From the NCBI GenBank assembly GCA_963759125.1, contig CAVWXN010000005.1:434001-498000 (forward strand): a stretch of DNA of 64,000 nt, given 5' to 3'. The notes under the pieces were generated by a model. It saw only the letters and a list, made by a program, of their open reading frames with translations, had not been told where the DNA came from and searched no databases. Positions within the stretch are counted from its first letter, which is position 1, and each line of letters starts with the position of its first letter. This DNA is from JABDQA01 sp963759125. GTDB lineage: Bacteria > Desulfobacterota > Desulfobulbia > Desulfobulbales > Desulfocapsaceae. Position numbers and translations under genes: made by a program. Shown one piece after another: positions 43,691 through 51,014 of this stretch.

Positions 43691-43899
43691 ACCACTACCT
43701 GGCTCCTAATATTTCCTATGACTTTCATTACAAGAGGCTGACCTGCGATCTCTATCTTTCAGTGGAAAACTGCATTTTGCTGCTGGGCAGTGTGCTGAGC
43801 GAGAAAAACCAGATTGCCGCCGAGAAAATTCTGCGCTATGAGAGTAAAATCAGGCCAATCCAGCATGAGCTGATGGTACGGAAAACGAGGCTGCTCTGA
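43656..43899 (+). CDS. Small gene overlapping the GT4 3' end, interrupted by a one-base frameshift
   Basis: An ATG at 43656 has a strong GCAGGAGG site but its frame stops after 17 codons. A different frame covers 43700-43899 with convincing protein sequence (YDFHYKRLTCDLYLSVENCI, then EKILRYESKIRPIQHELMV) and no start codon of its own. Skipping one base between about 43680 and 43700 would give an 80-residue protein. Not recognised. It could instead be an artefact of an internal TTG start within the GT gene. Confidence 0.4.
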
Positions 43900-43986
43900 A
43901 AACAGCCCGGATCGAGGTATCCATGTCCGACCAACTGGTCAGGAGGTACAGTCTGATAAAACGGATCAGCGAGGAAAATCTAACTC

Positions 43987-44006
43987 GTTTCCGGATGGAA
44001 ACTAAC
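43987..44006. repeat. Solitary MITE terminal repeat
   Basis: CGTTTCCGGATGGAAACTAA differs at one base from the right terminal repeat of the MITE at 49192-49337 (CGTTTCTGGATGGAAACTAA). The internal part of the element is not visible nearby, so this may be a remnant or a site related to insertion. It lies in the gap between the GT4 locus and malonyl-CoA decarboxylase (43900-44060), which otherwise has no clear gene. Confidence 0.5.
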
Positions 44007-44060
44007 TCCCTATCAGTCCTCCTGAGCAGGCAGCACTGGTGGCTCTGTTTCTTCCAGGGG

Positions 44061-45467
44061 TTAGCGCACCAATTTTTTCACCGCCGCGGAAGCGGAAATC
44101 TCCCCATTTCGATAGGCTTCATGCTGTTTTTCGATGGACGGCAGGTCGTAGAGATAGTTCACCATCATCCCCAGTGATTGTTCGACCCCATTATCGGACA
44201 GGTTTGCCGCCCAATTTATCTGCTTGATCAAAGCACCGTTGGTCAGGTGAAAGTGGGCCACCCGATCGGCGACCTGACTGCCTCTTTTGGCCCTGAGAAG
44301 ATAGGTGGCGCACAGTGACAGCAACTGCTGCTGGAGCCGGCGGGCAAGTTCTGCCCGCTTACTTTTTCCAGCAGTTGAGTTCAGGAGATCACCAATATTT
44401 TTCTGCTCTGCCAGAGTCCCGATTACCTCGGCCGCCGCCTTACTGACCCTCGACTCCTCATCGTCTGAACTCTCAATGTTTTCAGCCTGCCGGTTCAACC
44501 AGGAGGTGAACCCGGGCAGGGGAGAGAGGGTGGCGAAATTCTTCAGGCCAGGCAGACTGGAGGCCAGGTCGGCCACCACCCGTTTGATCAGGAAATTGCC
44601 GAAGCTGACGCCCGCGAGCCCGTCCTGACAGTTGGATATCGAATAGAATATCGCGGTGTCGGCGTTATTAGGATCGATCATTGGGGCTTTCTCATCAAGC
44701 AGTTCGTGGACGTCGGTGGAGATACCGTTGACCAGCGCCACTTCCACAAAAATGAGCGGTTCATTGGGCATACTCGGGTGAAAAAACGCATAGCAGCGAC
44801 GGTCTTCTTCGAGACGGTTTTTTAAATCCTTCCAGGATCTTATCTCATGCACGGCCTCATACTGGATAAATTTTTCCAGAAGCTCGGCCGAACTCTTCCA
44901 GGTAATTCGCTGAAGATCTAGAAAACCGATATCGAACCAGGAGACCAGCAGCCGATAGACATCTTTGTCAAGATCCTGCAAAGCCGGGTTATCCTCCGCC
45001 CAGCGCATGAGTTCGGATCTCAGGTCGACCAGAAATTTCACCCCGCCCCGGAGCCCGTTGAACTGTCTCAGAATTTTTGCCCGGGGAGGTTCCAGGAGGT
45101 TGCGCAGATCCATAGATAGTTGTTGCCTGTTCTGGGGATCATCCGATTCACGCAGGGCGGTCATGGCCAGGTCAACCGCCTCGGGGTCCATATCGTATTC
45201 CTCAGCCAGCAGGGTGAGGAAACGGCGCCGACCGTTGGCATTGAGCACCAGATAAGCCTCCCCAAGTTCCGCCGCCCGGGCCCGGGCAGAAACTTCACCC
45301 CCCTTGCCCTCCAGACAGGCATCGATCTTCCGCCGGACTTTACCCAGATCTCCTTTCGGCAGATTGACGCCGATCACATCTTTCAGGGCCACCGGGTCTC
45401 CGAGCGGCCAGTATTCGCGAATCAGCTTTCTGGTTCTATCCCATAATGGTTCCTGCGCTTCAGCCAT
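44061..45467 (-). CDS. Malonyl-CoA decarboxylase
   Basis: 468 residues. Recognised from the family's helical N-terminus (ending FNGLRGGVKFLVDLR), FFHPSMPNEPLIFVEVALV, IFYSISNCQDGLAGVSFGNF and the catalytic-His region HFHLTNGALI. Converts malonyl-CoA to acetyl-CoA and CO2, either to balance the malonyl-CoA pool or in malonate breakdown. No malonate-specific genes are next to it. The remote PKS at 7170 also depends on malonyl-CoA, but 34 kb lie between them. A MITE-like element sits in its leader region. Confidence 0.9.
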   Translation of the reverse strand: MAEAQEPLWDRTRKLIREYWPLGDPVALKDVIGVNLPKGDLGKVRRKIDACLEGKGGEVSARARAAELGEAYLVLNANGRRRFLTLLAEEYDMDPEAVDLAMTALRESDDPQNRQQLSMDLRNLLEPPRAKILRQFNGLRGGVKFLVDLRSELMRWAEDNPALQDLDKDVYRLLVSWFDIGFLDLQRITWKSSAELLEKFIQYEAVHEIRSWKDLKNRLEEDRRCYAFFHPSMPNEPLIFVEVALVNGISTDVHELLDEKAPMIDPNNADTAIFYSISNCQDGLAGVSFGNFLIKRVVADLASSLPGLKNFATLSPLPGFTSWLNRQAENIESSDDEESRVSKAAAEVIGTLAEQKNIGDLLNSTAGKSKRAELARRLQQQLLSLCATYLLRAKRGSQVADRVAHFHLTNGALIKQINWAANLSDNGVEQSLGMMVNYLYDLPSIEKQHEAYRNGEISASAAVKKLVR

Positions 45468-45515
45468 GATTGTTCAGCCTCTTTTCATGCTCATATTCAA
45501 TGAGTCCTGGCTTCA

Positions 45516-45643
45516 GGGACATACGTTCAAAGCACCCCTCCAGCAAGGCCCGGGCGAGGAGCCGGCGGAGCAGTCAGGCAGCGCGGTGGGCAACCAGCGC
45601 AGCGAGCAGCACAGCAGGAGGGGCTGGATTGAACCTATGTCTC
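45516..45643. repeat. GC-rich MITE-like element with about 28-base inverted ends
   Basis: The left end GGGACATACGTTCAA (then AGCACCCCTCC) pairs with the right end, whose reverse complement reads GAGACATAGGTTCAA (then CCAGCCCCTCC). The 75-base interior is very GC-rich with several GCxGC clusters able to form further hairpins. It contains no gene and lies in the 45468-45804 gap in front of malonyl-CoA decarboxylase. Unrelated in sequence to the MITE at 49192. Confidence 0.6.
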
Positions 45644-45745
45644 TCTATATAACAGATTGTTTAGGCTAGAGAATACACTTTGAAACCGAGTTTTTGCAAG
45701 GGTGCCCGGTGGAATAGATAGGTGAAGTGAGACGTTGTCCTGATC

Positions 45746-45778
45746 AAAAAGGCCCCGCAGATTATCCGCGAGGCCTTT
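45746..45778 (-). terminator. Rho-independent terminator of ilvC
   Basis: On the minus strand AAAGGCCTCGCGG-N6-CTGCGGGGCCTTT forms a strong hairpin followed by TTTTT. It lies 27 bases after the ilvC stop. Confidence 0.88.
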
Positions 45779-45804
45779 GCGAGGTTGAATGAACTCTGTT
45801 TACG

Positions 45805-47274
45805 CTAGATCTGCTTCATGGCTCCCATGTAGCCCCGCAGCTCGGCGCCGATCGCCTCGACAATGGTATAACGAATCGCCTCATTGACATCGATCAGGTC
45901 AAGATTGTCGACGGCACAGTCCTGAAGTTCTAGCCCTCTGCCGATCACATCGGTATCGATCGATTTCATGAAATCACCAAGCAGCGGAACCGCCTGGTGG
46001 GAAAAGAGGTAGCAACCGTATTCTGCGGTATCGGAGATAACCACATTCATTTCATAAAGCTTCTTGCGGGCAACCAGATTGGCGATCAGAGGAACTTCGT
46101 GCAGCGATTCATAGTAGGCTGACTCTTCCTTGATACCCGAATCAACCATGGTATCGAAGGCCAGTTCAACACCCGCCTTGACGAAGGCGATCATCAGTAT
46201 GCCGTGGTCGAAATATTCCTGCTCGCTGATATCATCAGCCATCGATTCAGCTTTTTCAAACGCGGTTTCGCCGGTGGCCTTGCGCCAGCCAAGCAGATCG
46301 GCATCGCTGTTGGCCCAATCCTCCATCATGGTCTTCGAGAAGGTACCCGACATGATATCATCCATGTGTTTCTCGAACAGCGGAGTGAGGATATTTTTCA
46401 ACTCTTCTGAAAGGATGTGCGCCTTGATCTTGGCCGGATTGGACAACCGGTCCATCATATTGGTGATACCACCGTGCTTCAGTGCTTCGGTTATCACTTC
46501 CCAGCCGTATTGAACCAACTTGGAGGCATAGCCCGAATCGATGCCCTTCTCGATCATCTTGTCGAAGCACAGCAGGGAACCGGCCTGCAGCAGACCGCAG
46601 AGAATGGTCTGCTCGCCCATCAGATCTGATTTCACCTCGGCTACAAAAGAGGACTGCAGAACGCCCGCCCGATCACCGCCTGTAGCGCAAGCGTAGGCCT
46701 TGGCGATCTCCAGACCGATCCCCTCGGGGTCGTTTTCCCGGTGCACGGCAATCAGGGTGGGAATACCGAATCCTCTCATATATTCGGTCCGTACCTCGGT
46801 TCCGGGACCCTTCGGAGCGACCATGATAACGGTTATGTCCTCCCTGATCTTGATTCCTTCCTCGACAATATTGAAGCCGTGGGAATAGGAGAGGCAGGCC
46901 CCCTTTTTCATCAATGGCATGATAGCCGACACCACCGCCGTGTGCTGCTTGTCGGGAGTCAGGTTGATCACCAGGTCGGCGGTCGGCAGCAACTCTTCAT
47001 AGGTACCGACGGTGAAGCCCTGTTCGGTGGCATTCTTCCACGACTGACGCTTTTCCTTGATCGCCGATTCACGAAGCGTATAGGACACGTCGAGTCCGGA
47101 ATCCCTCAAATTCAAGCCCTGATTGAGCCCCTGGGCGCCGCAGCCGACGATAACTATCTTCTTGCCTCGCAAGGCCTCAACCCCATTGAATTCATCGCTT
47201 TCCATAAAACGGCATTGACCGAGTTCCTCTATCTGCAGCCGCAACGGCAACGAGTTGAAATAATTTTCAGCCAT
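45805..47274 (-). CDS. ilvC: Ketol-acid reductoisomerase, class II
   Basis: 489 residues from the second Met (47274), which gives the E. coli-like start AENYFNSLPLRLQIEELGQC and better spacing to AAGGAG; a Met one codon earlier is possible. NADP site IVIVGCGAQGLNQGLNL, Mg2+ binding and active-site region with SHGFNIVEEG and duplicated knotted C-terminal halves make it the long class II enzyme. It reduces acetolactate or acetohydroxybutyrate in valine/isoleucine synthesis. Divergent from ilvY, with a perfect palindrome between them, indicating substrate-induced activation as in enteric bacteria. Confidence 0.95.
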   Translation of the reverse strand: MAENYFNSLPLRLQIEELGQCRFMESDEFNGVEALRGKKIVIVGCGAQGLNQGLNLRDSGLDVSYTLRESAIKEKRQSWKNATEQGFTVGTYEELLPTADLVINLTPDKQHTAVVSAIMPLMKKGACLSYSHGFNIVEEGIKIREDITVIMVAPKGPGTEVRTEYMRGFGIPTLIAVHRENDPEGIGLEIAKAYACATGGDRAGVLQSSFVAEVKSDLMGEQTILCGLLQAGSLLCFDKMIEKGIDSGYASKLVQYGWEVITEALKHGGITNMMDRLSNPAKIKAHILSEELKNILTPLFEKHMDDIMSGTFSKTMMEDWANSDADLLGWRKATGETAFEKAESMADDISEQEYFDHGILMIAFVKAGVELAFDTMVDSGIKEESAYYESLHEVPLIANLVARKKLYEMNVVISDTAEYGCYLFSHQAVPLLGDFMKSIDTDVIGRGLELQDCAVDNLDLIDVNEAIRYTIVEAIGAELRGYMGAMKQI

Positions 47275-47380
47275 CATCTATCTCCTTTTGGTTGTGATCT
47301 TTTTTGGTAGTGAGGTGGATACAATGCTCAAACACCATATAGATATAAAGTTTTATTGCGTCAAGTGATTTATTTGTGAT

Positions 47381-47407
47381 ATTATGTTGCAAATTTTGCA
47401 ACATAAT
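47381..47407. promoter_or_regulatory. IlvY operator, 13+1+13 perfect palindrome
   Basis: Arms ATTATGTTGCAAA and TTTGCAACATAAT are perfect inverted repeats around a single T. It is located between divergent ilvC and ilvY, 19 bases before the ilvY start. LysR regulators bind such T-N11-A dyads; E. coli IlvY also recognises TTGCAA-type sequences. Confidence 0.85.
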
Positions 47408-47425
47408 CTGAGACGTTATGGCCGC

Positions 47426-48343
47426 ATGGATATCCGCTCCTTGAACTTATTTCTGCATCTGGCCGATACCCTGCACTTCGGACGCACCAGCAGAGCCTGT
47501 AACATCACCAGATCAGGTCTTACCAGGACCATCCAGAGGCTCGAACAGGAGCTGGGTGAACAACTCTTTTTCAGAAACAACCGCTCGGTCCGCCTCACTG
47601 AAACCGGAAGACTTTTCAGGGAATATGCTTCGGACGTGGTCGGCCGCTATCGCACTCTGCAGAATCGGATCACTTCGGAAAACCGGCTGCGGGGCGAATT
47701 ATCGATCTATTGCTCGGTGACGGCAATCCTCTCCATTCTGCCCGAGATAATCAGCGAGTTCCGCAACGATTACCCTGACGTCAACCTCAAGCTCTCCACC
47801 GGCGACGCCGCCATGGCTCTGGCGCGGCTGGAAAACGGCGAGGCCGATGTTACCATAGCCGCACTGCCGGAGCATCTGCCGCAGCACATCCGGTTTCTGA
47901 AATTGCTGAGGACCCCTCTGATCTTCATTGCCCCCCGCGGTCAGGAATCAGACTTGTCGGTCAGCGTCGACAAGCTGCTGCAGAAAGGAGTGATTATGCC
48001 GGAGCGCGGCTTGAGCCGGGTACGGTGTGAACGCTGGTTTTCTGAAAAGCAGATCAACCCGCAGATCTATTCCTACGTTGCCGGCAATGAGGCAATGATC
48101 GCCATGGTCGCCATGGGTTGCGGCATCGGGGTGGTTCCCCGGCTGGTTCTGGACAATTCACCGCTGCAGAATCAGGTAGCAGTGCTCGACGCGAGACCCG
48201 AACTGGAGCCCTTCGATGTAGGCATCTGTGCCACCAAAAGCAGCATCAGCAACCCGATAATAGAGCCTTTCTGGCGAATCACCGAATTGAAATCCATAGA
48301 GAATTTTGGAGATACCCATGTACACTATTCTAATTACCAATGA
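47426..48343 (+). CDS. ilvY: LysR-type activator IlvY
   Basis: 305 residues. The start is ATG 47426, giving the typical MDIRSLNLFLHLADTLHFGR N-terminus; the longer frame would read through the operator. Winged helix residues 1-60 (TSRACNITRSGLTRTIQRLE), then a periplasmic-binding-like effector domain. Divergence from ilvC and the palindrome identify it as IlvY. Its last 26 bases overlap the start of surE. Confidence 0.92.
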   Translation: MDIRSLNLFLHLADTLHFGRTSRACNITRSGLTRTIQRLEQELGEQLFFRNNRSVRLTETGRLFREYASDVVGRYRTLQNRITSENRLRGELSIYCSVTAILSILPEIISEFRNDYPDVNLKLSTGDAAMALARLENGEADVTIAALPEHLPQHIRFLKLLRTPLIFIAPRGQESDLSVSVDKLLQKGVIMPERGLSRVRCERWFSEKQINPQIYSYVAGNEAMIAMVAMGCGIGVVPRLVLDNSPLQNQVAVLDARPELEPFDVGICATKSSISNPIIEPFWRITELKSIENFGDTHVHYSNYQ

Positions 48344-49089
48344 TGACGGGATACACAGCCATGGACTCAAGGCCCTGAAAGAGTCACTGGCTCCGCTCGG
48401 CAGGGTCGTCACCGTCGCGCCTGACCGGGACAACTCGGCGATATCACATGCGCTGACAATGAACCGTCCGCTGCGACTTGACCAAACTCGACGAGGACGT
48501 CTATACCCTGGACGGGACTCCCACCGACTGCGTCTCCATCGCCCTGGGAAAAGTGTTGGACAGGCTTCCCGATCTGCTGGTTTCAGGGATCAACAACGGC
48601 CCCAACATCGGCGACGATATCACCTACTCGGGCACCGTCTCCGCGGCCATAGAAGGAACCATGTACGCAGTTTCTTCCATGGCCGTGTCAATGGCCGGTG
48701 AGCCGCCCCTTGACTACGCCCGGGCAGACAACCTCGTCAGGGAACTGGCGCTTCGAGTCATCGACCAGGGACTGCCCGCCAATACCCTTATGAATGTCAA
48801 CGTGCCGGCTGATAGTGAATTGCGAGGCCTGAGGATAACCAGGCAGGGACGCAGAATATGGAAGCAGGCGGTCCAGGAGGTAAGGGATCCCCGGGGCCGG
48901 GTCCATTATTGGATCGGCGGCGGTACACCGCTTCTGGATAGCGGCAGAGACACCGATGTCCGGGCGCTGGGTGAAGGCTTTGTCTCCATCTCCCCGATCC
49001 ACCTCGATCTCACCAACCACGAAGGCATCAGTTATTTCAGAGACGATCTGCAGCTGGAAACGCTGGTGGGCGGTGCAGAGAATTTATAG
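48318..49089 (+). CDS. surE: 5'/3'-nucleotidase SurE, interrupted by a one-base insertion
   Basis: The family start YTILITNDDGIHSHGLKALK is in one frame until about 48478, and the continuation TKLDEDVYTLDGTPTDCVSI with VSGINNGPNIGDDITYSGTV is in another. Dropping one T of the TT near 48480 gives ...NRPLRLTKLDEDV..., the expected SurE sequence, 256 residues long. Active-site Asp pair NDDG and Asn/Ser residues are intact. Start ATG 48318 has TTTGGAG upstream. SurE dephosphorylates nucleoside monophosphates. The shift may be a sequence error or a true mutation. Confidence 0.85.
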
Positions 49090-49128
49090 ACCCGCCGTTA
49101 TTCTCACCGGTTTCCGACCATAATCAGC

Positions 49129-49168
49129 GGGGACACACCAGCGGGGACACAATAAGTATTGTGTCCCC
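49129..49168. repeat. REP-like GGGGACAC repeat with perfect hairpin
   Basis: GGGGACAC occurs at 49129 and 49143; the second copy extends to the hairpin GGGGACACAATA-AG-TATTGTGTCCCC (49143-49168). GGGGACA-type palindromes are typical of REP sequences mobilised by Y1 (RAYT/TnpA-REP) transposases in this group of bacteria. It could also terminate surE, but no T tract follows. Confidence 0.65.
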
Positions 49169-49191
49169 ATCCCTTTGTATGCCGTTATTCA

Positions 49192-49337
49192 TAGTTTCCA
49201 TCTAGAAACGAAGAATTTTGCTTCAAGATCGAGGCGTGCGAGAAATTTTACCACAGGCATATAATTAATATTCCGAGGATAAAATTTCGAGCGCAACGAA
49301 GATTTTGAGCAAATGGGCCGTTTCTGGATGGAAACTA
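49192..49337. mobile_element. 146-base MITE with 19-base terminal inverted repeats
   Basis: Left end TAGTTTCCATCTAGAAACG and right end CGTTTCTGGATGGAAACTA are inverted repeats with one mismatch. The interior is non-coding and shares its core (GCGAGAAATTTTACC ... CACAGGCATAT ... GAGGATAAAATTTCGAG) with the repeat at 21006-21140. It ends two bases before the extended hgcB stop codon, so it lies just beyond that gene without truncating it. Confidence 0.75.
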
Positions 49338-49339
49338 AT

Positions 49340-49621
49340 TTAGCAGCAGCCCTTGGACTTAATCCCTATCTTGTTCAGCCACCGGCTGACCACAAGGGAG
49401 GCTCAGCCGACGCCGGGGTTCACGCTCACCGCCCCCACCGGGCAATTGACGCCGCAGGCGCCGCACTCCATGCAGCCGTCGTGATCCTGAATGGCTGCTT
49501 TGTCGTTGTGGTGGGAAAAGACAGCCTGGGGACAGACCCGGGAACACATTTTACAGCCGATACAAAGGCTCTGATCCAGGGAGAGGCTTGACACACCGGG
49601 TATATATCTGAATTCTTTCAT
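49340..49621 (-). CDS. hgcB: Mercury methylation ferredoxin HgcB with in-frame TGA at codon 73 (probable selenocysteine)
   Basis: A 93-residue reading: two [4Fe-4S] motifs, CIGCKMCSRVCP and CMECGACGVNCP, then VNPGVG, TGA at 49405-49403 (codon 73), and 20 further codons ending KSKGCC and TAA. HgcB proteins have an essential Cys in GVGC at position 73 and a C-terminal Cys pair, and this gene keeps everything except that the Cys codon is TGA. A hairpin of bacterial SECIS type follows 19 bases after the TGA. Thus selenocysteine insertion is likely; termination at TGA would leave a 72-residue protein without the mercury-handling residues. GAGGAT precedes the ATG. It transfers electrons and probably Hg(II) to HgcA; 15 bases after hgcA. 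Confidence 0.85.
49370..49396 (-). promoter_or_regulatory. SECIS-like hairpin in hgcB
   Basis: On the minus strand, CTTGT-GG-TCAGCC / loop GGT / GGCTGA-ACAAG: 6 base pairs, a two-base bulge, then 5 base pairs. The apical loop begins with G and starts 19 bases after the TGA, within the 16-37 base window known for bacterial SECIS elements. Structure was drawn by eye, not by folding software. Confidence 0.6.
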
Positions 49622-49636
49622 GACTTATCCTCAGTT

Positions 49637-50815
49637 TCAGGAGAGCACCAGCGGGGCTCCCACCCAGAGCAGCAGAGCGCCGACCGAAAAGCAGAACTGG
49701 ACCGGGATAGCTCTTCTCATCTCCCACTCGACGCCCGACGGGGAGGTATAGGGGGTCGAACCGGTGAAATTCATCCCCAGATAAGAACTCATTACCACAA
49801 CAAGGACGAGAAGCGCCCCCGACTCCAGCAGGTTCAATCCTGTCTCGGCCCAGAAGAGCAACAGCAGACCAGAAATGAGACCGGCAATGGCACCTTTGAG
49901 TGCAAAGGAACGACCCGGCAGCCAGGGCAGCAGCAGCGGCACCAGGATGAGTCCCGAACCGATCCCGATCAACAGGGCAGAAACCATCCACACTCCCCTG
50001 CTCATCAGCCGGCTGGTGAACTCCAGATCCGGCCCTATGCCGCTTACCAGAAACAGCAGCGGAAACAGCCACCACATAGATTTGAGCACCAGATGAAATT
50101 CGACGGGAATAAGCTCAGCCCGCTCTTTCAGAGTGAAAGTGACATCTCTCATACCCGCAAATTCGCGAGCGCCATTATCCAACCAGGTGCTGATGTCTGA
50201 GGCCCTGAGGGGACCGAATTGCACCGAGAAACCACTCTGCTTCTTCACCTGGTGGGCTGATACCCCTGTTGCGCCAAGCTGCGGCACGATCAGTCGGCGA
50301 TGATCCACCAGTTTTTCAAGTCCGCTGGCTTTCACCCTGTGCACCAGCTCTTCGGTGGAAAACGTTCCTTTGCCGGCCGCACACCAGACGTTGATTCCGC
50401 AGGTATCAAGGACAAGCAGCCAGACGTTCAGGCCCGGCAGCGCAAAACGCAGGGTGTCAAAGCTGAGCTTGTAATTGGCCGTCACCAGTACCGGCGCAGC
50501 ACGGTCTGGTGCGCCAATGGCGTAAAGGCCCGGCGCCACCAGATAGCTGTCGCGATTCAATCCTAGTCGTGCTGCCGCACCCCCGGCCCAATCATAAACC
50601 GACCTGCTGGTCGACACCACCGGCACCGGTCCGGTTTCGGTGGATTTGTATTTCTTCAACATATCGGCACAAGGTATAGCCGGGCCGGGCATAAGGCGAA
50701 CTCTTGGGCGGAGGAGGGCTGCCACAGCAGACTTGTTCTGCTTCTTCTTTGTAGATGGGGAATTCAACCGAACCGGTGGAACAATCGCTGTCTCAGCCAG
50801 TGGGCCGGTTTTCAT
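49637..50815 (-). CDS. hgcA: Corrinoid mercury methyltransferase HgcA
   Basis: 392 residues. The diagnostic cap-helix motif NVWCAAGKGTF lies at 142-152, with Cys145 as the cobalt ligand, inside a corrinoid domain (LVTANYKLSFDTLR, IVPQLGATGVSAHQVKK). Five hydrophobic helices follow in the C-terminal half (for example MWWLFPLLFLVSGIG and GVWMVSALLIGIGSGLILVP). With HgcB it makes methylmercury from Hg(II). It is longer at the N-terminus than the 338-residue HgcA of D. desulfuricans ND132; the ATG at 50815 lacks a clear ribosome-binding site and Met42 could be an alternative start. Directly upstream of hgcB; divergent from the beta-CASP gene over 199 bases. Confidence 0.95.
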   Translation of the reverse strand: MKTGPLAETAIVPPVRLNSPSTKKKQNKSAVAALLRPRVRLMPGPAIPCADMLKKYKSTETGPVPVVSTSRSVYDWAGGAAARLGLNRDSYLVAPGLYAIGAPDRAAPVLVTANYKLSFDTLRFALPGLNVWLLVLDTCGINVWCAAGKGTFSTEELVHRVKASGLEKLVDHRRLIVPQLGATGVSAHQVKKQSGFSVQFGPLRASDISTWLDNGAREFAGMRDVTFTLKERAELIPVEFHLVLKSMWWLFPLLFLVSGIGPDLEFTSRLMSRGVWMVSALLIGIGSGLILVPLLLPWLPGRSFALKGAIAGLISGLLLLFWAETGLNLLESGALLVLVVVMSSYLGMNFTGSTPYTSPSGVEWEMRRAIPVQFCFSVGALLLWVGAPLVLS

Positions 50816-51014
50816 GTCGGGGTAATGAATCCATCAGGGTACCTGTCATTATTACAGCCGTTAATCCTCGGTTAATCAAATAGTAACGCAGGCCCGCCTT
50901 AAAGCAAAGGTCATATCGACAGACCAATCCCAACCTTCTTCTGCACTGGTGCATTATAAAAAGCTTCGTGGTAGTCTAGCGAGCATCCAGCCTCTTAAAC
51001 CAAAGGAAAATTCC

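Noticed and set aside
48306..48701. 131-codon ORF as an independent gene
   Set aside because: Only its first 55 codons resemble SurE; the remainder is Arg-rich out-of-frame sequence caused by the frameshift.
49403..49405. TGA as the simple stop of hgcB
   Set aside because: The 20 downstream codons keep the family's end with the Cys pair, the TGA sits exactly at the conserved Cys, and the MITE lies only beyond the extended stop. The frameshifts elsewhere in the window are insertions, which would not turn TGC into TGA without changing frame. A substitution error remains possible and should be tested.
49313..49591. 92-codon plus-strand ORF across the MITE and hgcB
   Set aside because: Antisense to hgcB and begins within the MITE terminal repeat.
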